Source of the DNA: Massilia sp. 9096
GTDB lineage: Bacteria; Pseudomonadota; Gammaproteobacteria; Burkholderiales; Burkholderiaceae_D
Direction of reading: 5' to 3'
Assembly: GCF_000745265.1 (NCBI RefSeq)
Contig: NZ_JQNN01000001.1
Coordinates: 3,844,001-3,908,000, forward strand
Length of the DNA stretch: 64,000 bases
Of the stretch, positions 48,853-56,741 are shown piece by piece. The notes below the pieces were generated by a model that saw only the letters and a list, made by a program, of their open reading frames with translations, did no database searches and had not been told where the DNA came from. The stretch's first letter is position 1. Each line of letters opens with the position of its first letter. The translations under genes were made by a program, and so were the position numbers.

Positions 48853-48926
48853 TGGAGCGGGTGAAGGGAATCGAACCCTCGTCTTAAGCTTGGGAAGCTC
48901 CTGCTCTACCATTGAGCTACACCCGC
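48853..48926 (-). tRNA. tRNA-Gly (anticodon CCC)
   Basis: A 74-nt cloverleaf on the minus strand: acceptor GCGGGTG/CACCCGC, D-arm GCTC-AATGGTA-GAGC, anticodon loop TTCCCAA giving CCC, T-arm with TTCGATT, discriminator T and an encoded CCA. The anticodon stem GGAGC/GCTTA has a G-A mismatch at its outer pair (27-43) and a G-T next to it. It reads the GGG glycine codon. Confidence 0.95.
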
Positions 48927-48935
48927 GTTGCCTGC

Positions 48936-48965
48936 ATTCTACGCGGATTCCGGCGGGTTTGACAA
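48936..48965 (-). promoter_or_regulatory. Promoter of the tRNA-Gly gene
   Basis: On the minus strand TTGTCA (48965-48960), 18 bp, TAGAAT (48941-48936). The predicted start is only a few bases before the tRNA 5' end. Confidence 0.6.
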
Positions 48966-49069
48966 ACAAGCACGGCGCGTATGCAGCATGGCTGTGCTGG
49001 CGCAAACCGGCCTGTCTGGCGTACGCCGTACGCGGACTGTATAGTGGTGTTTCACTTTGAAAGCGACCG

Positions 49070-49993
49070 ATGGCAGACTTCGACATCCCCTCCATCGTGC
49101 AATCCCTGCACGACGCGCGCCAGCAATGGCGTCATGCGCACCGGCCCGCCGGCGAAGCGCGCGGCTTCGAGTTCCCCTCGCGCGAGGCGGTGGCCGCCGT
49201 CATCGAGCAGCTCAAGGGCGTGCTGTTCCCGCTGCGCCTGGGTCCGCCCGGCCTGCGTCCGGAAAGCGAAAACTTCCATGTCGCCCATGCGCTCGATTCG
49301 GCGCTGCATTCGCTGCTGTGCCAGGTGCAGATCGAGCTCGGCTACAGCGCGTCGCTGCGCCAGCTGAGCGGCACCGACATCGGCGGCCAGGCCCTGGCCG
49401 CCACGCGCGCCTTTGCCGCCGCCCTGCCCGACATCCGCGTGCTGCTCGACAGCGACGTGCTGGCCGCCTTCCAGGGCGACCCGGCCGCGCGCAGCGTCGA
49501 CGAAGTGCTGCTGTGCTATCCGGGCATCCTGGCCATGATCCACCACCGGCTGGCGCACTGCCTGTACGGCCTCGGGCTGCCGCTGCTGGCGCGCATTACG
49601 GCCGAACTGGCGCACGCGCAAACCGGCATCGACATCCACCCGGGCGCCCGGATCGGCGCCGGCTTCTTCATCGACCACGGCACCGGCGTGGTGATTGGTG
49701 AAACCGCCGTGATCGGCCAGCGCGTGCGCCTGTACCAGGCCGTCACGCTGGGCGCCAAGCGCTTCCCGACGCATGCCGACGGCACGCTGCAGAAAGGCTT
49801 GCCGCGCCACCCGATCCTCGAGGACGACGTCGTCATCTACGCCGGCGCCACCCTGCTCGGACGGATCACGGTCGGCAAGGGCGCGGTCATCGGCGGCAAC
49901 GTCTGGCTGACGCACGACGTCCCTGCGGGCGCGCGCGTGGCCCAGGCGGCGTCGCGCGAGGATGCGGCCAGCGTGCAGAACGACGCGGCCTGA
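49070..49993 (+). CDS. epsC: Serine O-acetyltransferase (EpsC type)
   Basis: A 307-residue acetyltransferase. The C-terminal half is a left-handed beta-helix of hexapeptide repeats (TGIDIHPGARIGAGFFIDHGTGVVIGETAVIG), with the catalytic histidine in FIDHGTG and the acetyl-CoA region GAKRFPTHADGTL. It makes O-acetylserine for cysteine synthesis. The longer N-terminus resembles the EpsC/SAT form rather than enteric CysE. It converges with the GumN-like gene with a 6-bp gap. Confidence 0.9.
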   Translation: MADFDIPSIVQSLHDARQQWRHAHRPAGEARGFEFPSREAVAAVIEQLKGVLFPLRLGPPGLRPESENFHVAHALDSALHSLLCQVQIELGYSASLRQLSGTDIGGQALAATRAFAAALPDIRVLLDSDVLAAFQGDPAARSVDEVLLCYPGILAMIHHRLAHCLYGLGLPLLARITAELAHAQTGIDIHPGARIGAGFFIDHGTGVVIGETAVIGQRVRLYQAVTLGAKRFPTHADGTLQKGLPRHPILEDDVVIYAGATLLGRITVGKGAVIGGNVWLTHDVPAGARVAQAASREDAASVQNDAA

Positions 49994-49999
49994 CGCCGC

Positions 50000-51073
50000 T
50001 TACTTCGGGCTCTCGACCGTATAGCCCTTGGCCTGCAGGTCGGCCAGGTAGCCTTTGGGGTCGATGATGTCGCGTATCTGCAGGATCGCGAAGGTCGACG
50101 CATTGTCGGCCAGCGATTTCTCGGCCGTCTTGAGCCAGGCTTCGCGCAGGCGCTCGGGCGTCTGCCGGAAGTCGGCGTTGTTCTTGATGACGGCACTGTT
50201 CAGGATGGCGTTGTCGCACGCATCCTCGCGTTCGCGGTAGTTGACCTTACGGATCTCGGCAATGTTGCCGTTGGCCCAGGCGTTGGCGCGCGCGCGCATC
50301 GTGTCGATGTCGGCATCCAGACTGTCGAGCGTCTTGGTGAAGCAGGCAACGTCGTCGACCTGCGCTGCCTTGAAATCCTTGATCAGCTTGCGCGGATCCT
50401 CGAGGTCCATTTCATAGCCGCTCCGGCTCAACTTGACCTTGTTCTTCTTGGCGATCTCCTCGATCTTGCCAAGCACGATGCCGCCACCGACCAGGCCGTT
50501 TTTCTTCCAGCCTGCACGCATCAACGCCTCGCTCGCGAACATGGGCCGCTCGCGTTCGATGCCGCCGTCCTCGCCGATGTACTTGGCTTTGAGCGTACTC
50601 CAGCGAGCGTACACGTCAGCCGGCAGCACGTCGTGCAGCGTGGCGCCATCCGGATTCTTCTTGATGCCGATGAGGTTCGGCAACAGGGTCAGGCCGCGAA
50701 AGAAGCCGACGTGAGCGTTGGCGGACGGCGGCATCAGCACTTCCTGCGAATGCGCGACCAGGCGTTCGATGCGCGACGAATCCCACTCCATCTTTTGCGG
50801 CAGCGGCGAATACGTGCCGAACACATACAGCACGTGATCGCCCTTCGTGACTTTCCACACACCGGGGCCGGGCCGGCGGCCTTCGACCACGACCGTGACG
50901 GGCGGCGCCTCCTCGGCGGCGGCCGCCGGGGCAGTCACGGCGGCGTCAGGCGCAGCCTGTCCAGGCGGCGCCACGGCAGGCGCAGCGGGCGCGCTCGCCG
51001 GCGCCGCGCTCTGCGCCAGCGCCGGCAATGCCAGGAAACTCAGGGTCAACGCGCATACGGTGTGTCGGTCCAT
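50000..51073 (-). CDS. TraB/GumN-family exported protein
   Basis: A 357-residue exported protein: signal peptide (MDRHTVCALTLSFLALPALA), an Ala/Pro-rich linker of about 50 residues, then a TraB/GumN domain starting KGDHVLYVFGTYSPLPQKMEW. The family is thought to be metal-dependent, and many members have GTxH at this point; here the His is Ser (GTYS). Two cysteines in the mature part (ACFTK, DACDN) may form a disulfide. The frame is open further upstream, but only the part from 51073 is GumN-like. Confidence 0.85.
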   Translation of the reverse strand: MDRHTVCALTLSFLALPALAQSAAPASAPAAPAVAPPGQAAPDAAVTAPAAAAEEAPPVTVVVEGRRPGPGVWKVTKGDHVLYVFGTYSPLPQKMEWDSSRIERLVAHSQEVLMPPSANAHVGFFRGLTLLPNLIGIKKNPDGATLHDVLPADVYARWSTLKAKYIGEDGGIERERPMFASEALMRAGWKKNGLVGGGIVLGKIEEIAKKNKVKLSRSGYEMDLEDPRKLIKDFKAAQVDDVACFTKTLDSLDADIDTMRARANAWANGNIAEIRKVNYREREDACDNAILNSAVIKNNADFRQTPERLREAWLKTAEKSLADNASTFAILQIRDIIDPKGYLADLQAKGYTVESPK

Positions 51074-51183
51074 CGGCCATCCCTCGGTTGTTATTGTCTG
51101 TCGGTACAGCTTAACCCAGCAGAAAACAACGGCGGAAGCCGGCAACACATTGTTACTCTGACATGCATACGCACGCGTGGTTG

Positions 51184-52716
51184 TTAGAGCAGGCCCGGCT
51201 CGGACGATTCTTCGGGTGGACGGTCGAGCAGCTCGCGCGCCAGCTTCAAGCCCTGCACCATGATCGAGAAAGCTTCGTGCTTGGCGTCTTCGCCCGGCAC
51301 GCGCAGCACGTACGAGGGGTGGTAAGTGGTGACGACCCACCGGCCATCGTGGCGCATCGGCTTGCCGAGCGAGTCCCTGAGGGTGACGGTGGCCGTGCCC
51401 AGTACAGACTTGAGCGCGGTCGCGCCCAGCGCCACGATGACGGTCGGCTTGACGCTGGCCAGCTCCTTCTCGTACCAATAGTGGCAGGCCTCGATCTCGC
51501 GCTGCCCCGGCGTCTTGTGCAGGCGGCGCTTGCCGCGCGGCTCCCACTTGAAATGCTTGACGGCGTTGGTCACGTAGACCGTGCTGCGATCCAGCCCCGC
51601 CGCCTCGCAGACCTGGTCGAGGAGTTGACCGGCCGGTCCGACGAAGGGGTGGCCGGCCAGGTCTTCCTGGTCGCCCGGCTGCTCGCCGACCAGCATGATC
51701 TGCGCGTGCTTCGGGCCTTCGCCGGGCACGGCCTGGGTGGCGAACTGGTACAGCTCGCAGCGCCGGCATTCGTCCAGCTTGGAGGGGTGCTGGTGGCGCT
51801 CCGGCTGGGCGTCCTCGGGCGCGATCGGGATCGTCGTGCCCTTGCGCTGGCCGACCGCCTCGTACTGGCCGACCTTGCGCGCGCCGCGCGAGGCTTCGCC
51901 GATCATGTGCGGGACGATCTTCGCTTCCGGCAGGTGCTTCCAGCGATCGGACGTGATGTGCTGGTGCATGATGCCGGCGTTCAGGCGCGCCGGGTTGAAG
52001 ATGCTGCGGTAATAGGTCAGCCACAGCGCCTCGCCGTCGTCTTCCAGCTCCTGGGCATTGTGCGCCAGCGGCCCGGTCTCGTGCAGCGTCTGGCCGTCCC
52101 ACAGCACGCTGGCCTCGGGCGTGGCGATCATCCAGCTGACCTTGCCCATGCGCCTGGCGAAATGTTCGGCGACCTGCGGCAGCACGTCGTGGCGCGGCTC
52201 GTACCAGGCGACGAAGCGCGGCGCGCCGGCCTCGATGGGACGTTCGCGGAATCGGATGTAGGCATGCATGTCGTGCTCCTCGCGACGCACCGCCTTGACC
52301 ATGCCGTTCAGGCGCGCGCCGTCTTCGTCGGCCGGCGATTGCACGTCGTGCTCGCCCTGGGTCCAGCGCCAGATCACGCGGTACAGGAAGGCCCAGCGGT
52401 CGGGCACGCGGCAGCAGGCGGCCGATTGCAGCATCTCCATGAACGAACGCGGGATGTGCGGCGCGGGCCTGGTCGGCGCGTCTTGCGCCGAGGCCGGCGG
52501 TGTGGGCACATTATGCGAGGGCGCGGCAGGCGGCGGCGCACTCGAGAACAGGTCGCCGGCCAGCAGGTCATCGCGCTGCGGCGCCCCCCAGGTGACCTGC
52601 TCGGGCGCGACGCCGTGCATCAGCAGGTCGCGCGCGGCGTCGCGCCACTGCGCGAAGTTCTCGACCGGCAGCGCCTGGCCCTGAAGTACCCGTTGCGCTG
52701 CCGACCCGCCGCTCAT
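51184..52716 (-). CDS. udgX: DUF4130-UdgX fusion: uracil-DNA glycosylase-like DNA repair protein
   Basis: A 510-residue two-domain protein. Residues about 88-265 are a TIGR03915/DUF4130-type domain that is genetically linked to a radical SAM protein. Residues 310-505 are a family 4/UdgX glycosylase: iron-sulfur cysteines C317, C320 and C411 (with C370 nearby), motif A GEQPGDQED (344-352), the UdgX hallmark loop KRRLH (396-400) with the histidine that in mycobacterial UdgX links covalently to uracil-derived abasic DNA, and HPSYVLR (466-472). The ATG at 52716 overlaps the stop codon of the radical SAM gene (ATGA), so the pair is co-translated. Confidence 0.9.
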   Translation of the reverse strand: MSGGSAAQRVLQGQALPVENFAQWRDAARDLLMHGVAPEQVTWGAPQRDDLLAGDLFSSAPPPAAPSHNVPTPPASAQDAPTRPAPHIPRSFMEMLQSAACCRVPDRWAFLYRVIWRWTQGEHDVQSPADEDGARLNGMVKAVRREEHDMHAYIRFRERPIEAGAPRFVAWYEPRHDVLPQVAEHFARRMGKVSWMIATPEASVLWDGQTLHETGPLAHNAQELEDDGEALWLTYYRSIFNPARLNAGIMHQHITSDRWKHLPEAKIVPHMIGEASRGARKVGQYEAVGQRKGTTIPIAPEDAQPERHQHPSKLDECRRCELYQFATQAVPGEGPKHAQIMLVGEQPGDQEDLAGHPFVGPAGQLLDQVCEAAGLDRSTVYVTNAVKHFKWEPRGKRRLHKTPGQREIEACHYWYEKELASVKPTVIVALGATALKSVLGTATVTLRDSLGKPMRHDGRWVVTTYHPSYVLRVPGEDAKHEAFSIMVQGLKLARELLDRPPEESSEPGLL

Positions 52717-53942
52717 GCCGCCTGCAGTTCCGGCCACAGGTTCATCTGCTGCGGCGCGTCGGCCATGTTGCGGCGCAGGTGTTCGGACGAGGCCATGCCT
52801 TGCGCCGGCTTGTAGTCGGCGGTGACGACGAAGGGCGCCAGCTTTTTCAGGCTGCAGCGCAGGCGCGACAGATCTTCCCAGCGGATGCGGCGCAGCCGGC
52901 GCAGGTCGATCAGGCGCTTGGCCGAGCGCAGGCCGATGCCCGGCACGCGCGCGATCATGGCTTCGTCCGCGCGGTTCAGGTCGAGCGGGAAGTGCGCGCG
53001 GTTGGCCAGCGCCCAGGCCAGCTTGGGGTCGATGTCGAGCGCCAGGTTGCCCGCTTCCGGCATGATTTCGCCGGCGGTGAAGCCGTAGCCGCGCATCAGG
53101 AAGTCGGCCTGGTACAGGCGGTGCTCGCGCAGCAGCGGCGGCGGCGCCGAGGGCACGCTCGACGGACTCTGCGGGATCGGGCTGAACGCCGAGTAATACA
53201 CGCGCTTGAGCTTGTAGCTGCCGTACAGCGTCTGGGACGTACTCAGGATGGTGTGGTCGTCGCTGGCGTCGGCGCCAACGATCATCTGCGTGCTCTGGCC
53301 GGCCGGCGCAAACACCGGCGCCTTCGGGTGATCGTCCTTTTCGTCGAGCTTGGTGCGGATCGAACCCATCGCCAGCTTGATCGTGTGCACGTTCTTTTCC
53401 GGCGCCAGGCGCGTCACGCTGTCCTGGGTCGGCAGCTCGATGTTCACGGACAGGCGGTCGGCGTATTTGCCGGCCAGCTCGATCAGGCGCGGATCGGCGT
53501 CGGGAATCGTCTTGAGGTGGATGTAGCCGCGGAACTGGTGCTCCTCGCGCAGGCGGCGCGCGACCTCGACCAGCTGCTCCATCGTGTAGTCGCTCGACTG
53601 GATGATGCCCGAGCTCAGGAACAGGCCGTCGATGTAGTTGCGCAGGTAAAAATCCTGGGTCAGCTTGACCACCTCGTCGACCGAAAAACGCGCGCGCGGC
53701 ACGTTCGAGCTACGCCGGTTGACGCAGTACTGGCAGTCGTACACGCAGAAATTGGTGAGCAGGATCTTGAGCAGCGAGACGCAGCGGCCGTCCGGCGTGT
53801 AGCTGTGGCAGATGCCCATGCCGGTGGTCGCGCCCAGGCCGTCCTTGTCGACCGAGTCGCGCTTGGGCGCACCGCTGCTGGCACAGGAGGCGTCGTACTT
53901 GGCGGCATCGGCCAGGATCTCGAGCTTGTCTTTGAGTTCCAT
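52713..53942 (-). CDS. Putative DNA modification/repair radical SAM protein
   Basis: A 409-residue radical SAM enzyme with the cluster motif Cys66-x3-Cys70-x2-Cys73 (NFCVYDCQYCVNR) and a C-terminal helix-hairpin-helix DNA-binding segment (ADEAMIARVPGIGLRSAKRL). It belongs to the TIGR03916 type, named for its linkage to the UDG-like protein. The reaction is unknown. The start at 53942 (MELKDKLEILADAAKYDASC) is conserved and lies just after a LexA box; the longer frame upstream would run through that operator. It is the first gene of a two-gene operon with udgX. Confidence 0.92.
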   Translation of the reverse strand: MELKDKLEILADAAKYDASCASSGAPKRDSVDKDGLGATTGMGICHSYTPDGRCVSLLKILLTNFCVYDCQYCVNRRSSNVPRARFSVDEVVKLTQDFYLRNYIDGLFLSSGIIQSSDYTMEQLVEVARRLREEHQFRGYIHLKTIPDADPRLIELAGKYADRLSVNIELPTQDSVTRLAPEKNVHTIKLAMGSIRTKLDEKDDHPKAPVFAPAGQSTQMIVGADASDDHTILSTSQTLYGSYKLKRVYYSAFSPIPQSPSSVPSAPPPLLREHRLYQADFLMRGYGFTAGEIMPEAGNLALDIDPKLAWALANRAHFPLDLNRADEAMIARVPGIGLRSAKRLIDLRRLRRIRWEDLSRLRCSLKKLAPFVVTADYKPAQGMASSEHLRRNMADAPQQMNLWPELQAA

Positions 53943-53961
53943 CGAACAGTCAGCAACCGCA

Positions 53962-53981
53962 TACTGTATAAAACAACAGTA
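53962..53981. promoter_or_regulatory. LexA box (SOS operator) of the radical SAM-UdgX operon
   Basis: The 20-mer TACTGTATAAAACAACAGTA is almost identical to the E. coli LexA consensus (CTG-N10-CAG with flanking TA). It is 20 bp before the operon ATG and overlaps minus-strand -10-like sequences (TATACT, TATACA). The divergent RsbQ-like gene starts about 190 bp away on the other side. Confidence 0.85.
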
Positions 53982-54171
53982 TATCGCAGCCGCCTCGCCG
54001 TCGACCGTGCGCGTACGCACAGCGCCGGGTCAAAGGGCGGACAGGCCGAACATTCGCCACAAAAATGCGGTTAACATGTATGCTACGGGCAACAAAACCT
54101 TGAAAGGATCGGGCGTTACGGCGATCATTGCATCTGCTGTAACATTGGCAGCGAATCCTGCCGGAGAGTTG

Positions 54172-54981
54172 ATGTCCATTCAAATCCGCAACAACGTCCA
54201 CATTGCCGGCGCCGGCGCCGGTCCCGCCACCGTGATCTTCACGCATGGCTTCGGTTGCGACCAGACCATGTGGCATTCGCTTGCACAGGTTTTCGCATCA
54301 CGTTACCGGATCATCACCTACGACCTGGTCGGCAGCGGCGAATCCGACCGCCTCGCCTACGACCGCAGCAAATACGCCAGCCTGCACGGCTATGCCCAGG
54401 ACCTGATCGAGATCGCCGACGTCTACGCGGACGGCCCGGTGGTGCTGGTCGGGCATTCGGTCGGCGCCATGATCGGCCTGCTGGCGACGATCGACGCGCC
54501 CGGCAGATTCGCGGCCCAGGTCATGGTCGGCCCCTCGCCGTCCTTCATCAACGACGGCGACTACACCGGCGGCTTCACGCGCGACGAGCTCGACGAGCTG
54601 CTGTCGCTGATGGACTCGAACTTCGTCGACTGGGCCAATTACCTGGCGCCGGCCATCATGGGCGCGCCCGACCGCCCCGAGCTGGGCCGCGAACTGGCGC
54701 GCAGCTTCCGCAACAACGACCCGGCCATCGCGCGCCAGTTCGCTCGCGCGACCTTCTATGCCGACCACCGCGCCGACCTGCCCAAGTCGACCGTGCCGGC
54801 ACTGATCCTGCAATCGAGCGACGACTTGATCGCACCGCGCGCAGTCGGCGATTACATGCTGCGCCACCTGCCCAACGCCACCCTGGAAATCGTCGACAAC
54901 GTCGGCCACTGCCCGCACGTCAGCGCCCCCAGCACCATCGGCCAGGCGATCGGCGGCTTCACCAACCGGATGCTGGCCTAG
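54172..54981 (+). CDS. RsbQ-like alpha/beta hydrolase
   Basis: A 269-residue alpha/beta hydrolase with the nucleophile Ser96 in VGHSVGAMIG, an acid in QSSDDLIAPR and His in VGHCPHVSAP, the pattern of RsbQ and the plant KAI2/D14 receptors. RsbQ works with the PAS-phosphatase RsbP in energy-stress signalling. Here no phosphatase partner follows; the gene ends against a convergent small gene. GGAGAG precedes the ATG at 54172. The frame is open upstream to 53812, but that part overlaps the radical SAM gene and is not conserved. Confidence 0.88.
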   Translation: MSIQIRNNVHIAGAGAGPATVIFTHGFGCDQTMWHSLAQVFASRYRIITYDLVGSGESDRLAYDRSKYASLHGYAQDLIEIADVYADGPVVLVGHSVGAMIGLLATIDAPGRFAAQVMVGPSPSFINDGDYTGGFTRDELDELLSLMDSNFVDWANYLAPAIMGAPDRPELGRELARSFRNNDPAIARQFARATFYADHRADLPKSTVPALILQSSDDLIAPRAVGDYMLRHLPNATLEIVDNVGHCPHVSAPSTIGQAIGGFTNRMLA

Positions 54982-55088
54982 CCGGCAAAGGTGGTGGCAA
55001 GCAGGCGGTGGATGCCGCGCAGCGCCACGTACGGGCCGGTGACGAGCACGCCGGCCATCGTCGGCCGCAGCTCCCCCAACTCGATCAT
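54978..55088 (-). CDS. 36-residue small protein coupled to the Sel1-repeat gene
   Basis: The ATG at 55088 overlaps the Sel1 gene stop codon as ATGA and has GGGAG 4 nt upstream. The product begins MIELGELRPTMAGVLVTGP and ends RLLATTFAG; it is partly hydrophobic with two or three Arg and no cysteine. It stops at a TAG that overlaps the end of the convergent RsbQ-like gene by 4 bp. I do not recognise it. The coupling and ribosome site support a real gene, but length is too short for certainty. Confidence 0.5.
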   Translation of the reverse strand: MIELGELRPTMAGVLVTGPYVALRGIHRLLATTFAG

Positions 55089-56722
55089 GCCGCTCCCACA
55101 TGGCGGTGCGCCTGCGCCAGCAGCGCCGGCTCCATGCGCGCGGCGACGCGCTGGATGTAGCTGTTGGCCGCCGCCAGCCCGGCCGCGCCGGCGCGGTGCA
55201 GCCACGCATAGGCTTCGACCAGGTCGCGCACCACACCCTGGCCCGAGGCGTACATCACCCCGATGTTGAACTGGGCGCGCGCATGGCCCTGGCGCGCTGC
55301 GCACAGGTACCAGAAATGGGCGGCTTCGTAGTCGCGCCCGATGCCGTGGCCGCTGTCGTAGCGCAGCCCGAGCGCGAACTGGGCCAGCGCATGGCCCTGG
55401 TCGGAGGCGCGCCGATACCAGTCGTAGGCCTGGCGCGGGTCGACCGTGCCGCTGTCGTCGCGGTCGAGCAGCTGGCCCAGCGCGTACTGGGCCGGCGCGT
55501 AATCCTGGTCGGCGGCCTGGCGGTACCAGTAGCGCGCCTGCACCAGGTCCTGCTTGACGCCGGCCCGACCTGTCTGCCCGCCCGTCTGGCCGCTCATCTG
55601 CCCGTTCTCGTAGCGCAGCGCCAGGTCGAACTGGGCGCGCAGGTGGCCCTGCTCGGCGGCCTTGCGGTACCAGTCGAGCGCGGCCGCCGGATCCTGCGCC
55701 ACGCCGTGGCCGCTGTCCAGCAGCTGGGCCAGGTGGTATTGCGCGCCCGCGAACCCCTGCTTGGCGGCTTGGCCGTACCAGTGCGCGGCCGCCGCGTAAT
55801 CCTGCTCGACGCCCTGGCCGTGCTCGTAACGCAGCCCGAGGTTGTCCTGGGCGCCGGCGTGGCCCTGCTCAGCCGCCTTGCGGAACCACTGCAGCGCCAG
55901 GCCGGGATTGTGCGCGACGCCATGGCCGGCATCGTAGATCAGGCCCAGGTTGAACTGCGAGCTCGCGTGCCCCTGCTCGCCCGCGCGCGCGTACCACAGG
56001 ATCGCCTTTTCGCTGTCCTGCGGCAGGCCCTGCCCCTTGTCGTAGCGCAGGCCGAGGTTGAACTGGGCCGGCGCGTAACCCTGCTCGGCGGCCTTGCGGA
56101 ACCACTGCAGCGCCTGCTGCACGTCGCGCTCGCCCCCTTGCCCACCCGGTTTCCCGCTCAGTTGGCCGCTATCGTAACGCAGCGCCAGGTTGAACTGCGA
56201 ACGCGCGTAATTCTGCTCGGCGGCCTTGCGGTACCACTCGACCGCCTTACCGATGTCCTGGGCCACGCCCTTGCCGCCCTCGTAGATCATCGCCAGATTG
56301 TGCTGGGCGCCGGGGTCGCCCTGCTCGGCCGCCAGGCTGAACCAGTGCATCGCCTGCTGCACGTCGGTGGGCACGCCCTGGCCTTTCGCGTACAGCCAGC
56401 CGAGGTTGTACTGGGCCTGGGCGTAGCCCTGCTGCGCGGCCAGGGTGTACCAGTGGCGCGCCTGCCCGAGGTCCTGGGCCACGCCCTGGCCCTTCTGATA
56501 CATCACGCCGAGGTTGTACTGCGCCTGCGCCAGGCCGCTGCTGGCCGCCATGCGGTACCAGGCCACCGCCAGCTCGTCATTGCGCGGCACGCCCTGGCCG
56601 TTGACGTACATGAAGCCCAGGCTGTGCTGGGCGCTGGCCACGCCGCGCTCGGCGAGTCCCTTCACGCGCAGGAATTCCGCCGTGTGGCGTGCGTTCACGT
56701 CGCTGGGGCTGGAGTCGGGCAT
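55085..56722 (-). CDS. Sel1-like tetratricopeptide repeat protein
   Basis: A 545-residue protein made almost only of 13 Sel1-like repeats of 36 residues (pattern A-AQYNLG-MY--GQGV--D---A--WY-KAAEQG). There is no signal peptide or membrane segment, so it is probably a cytoplasmic scaffold for protein contacts. Repeats 5 and 10 carry Gly/Gln-rich insertions of 8-12 residues. It lies 19 bp after the receiver-GGDEF-EAL gene on the same strand and ends in an overlap with a 36-residue gene. Confidence 0.93.
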   Translation of the reverse strand: MPDSSPSDVNARHTAEFLRVKGLAERGVASAQHSLGFMYVNGQGVPRNDELAVAWYRMAASSGLAQAQYNLGVMYQKGQGVAQDLGQARHWYTLAAQQGYAQAQYNLGWLYAKGQGVPTDVQQAMHWFSLAAEQGDPGAQHNLAMIYEGGKGVAQDIGKAVEWYRKAAEQNYARSQFNLALRYDSGQLSGKPGGQGGERDVQQALQWFRKAAEQGYAPAQFNLGLRYDKGQGLPQDSEKAILWYARAGEQGHASSQFNLGLIYDAGHGVAHNPGLALQWFRKAAEQGHAGAQDNLGLRYEHGQGVEQDYAAAAHWYGQAAKQGFAGAQYHLAQLLDSGHGVAQDPAAALDWYRKAAEQGHLRAQFDLALRYENGQMSGQTGGQTGRAGVKQDLVQARYWYRQAADQDYAPAQYALGQLLDRDDSGTVDPRQAYDWYRRASDQGHALAQFALGLRYDSGHGIGRDYEAAHFWYLCAARQGHARAQFNIGVMYASGQGVVRDLVEAYAWLHRAGAAGLAAANSYIQRVAARMEPALLAQAHRHVGAA

Positions 56723-56741
56723 GGCGCGCGCGAGGAAGTCG

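Noticed and set aside
53812..54171. Long N-terminal extension of the RsbQ-like protein
   Set aside because: It overlaps the radical SAM gene and the LexA box. The ATG at 54172 has a good ribosome site and the family N-terminus.
55085..56722. Regular 108-bp periodicity, checked as a possible CRISPR array or satellite
   Set aside because: The period is explained by the 36-residue Sel1 repeats; units are diverged and coding. No CRISPR array is seen anywhere in the window.
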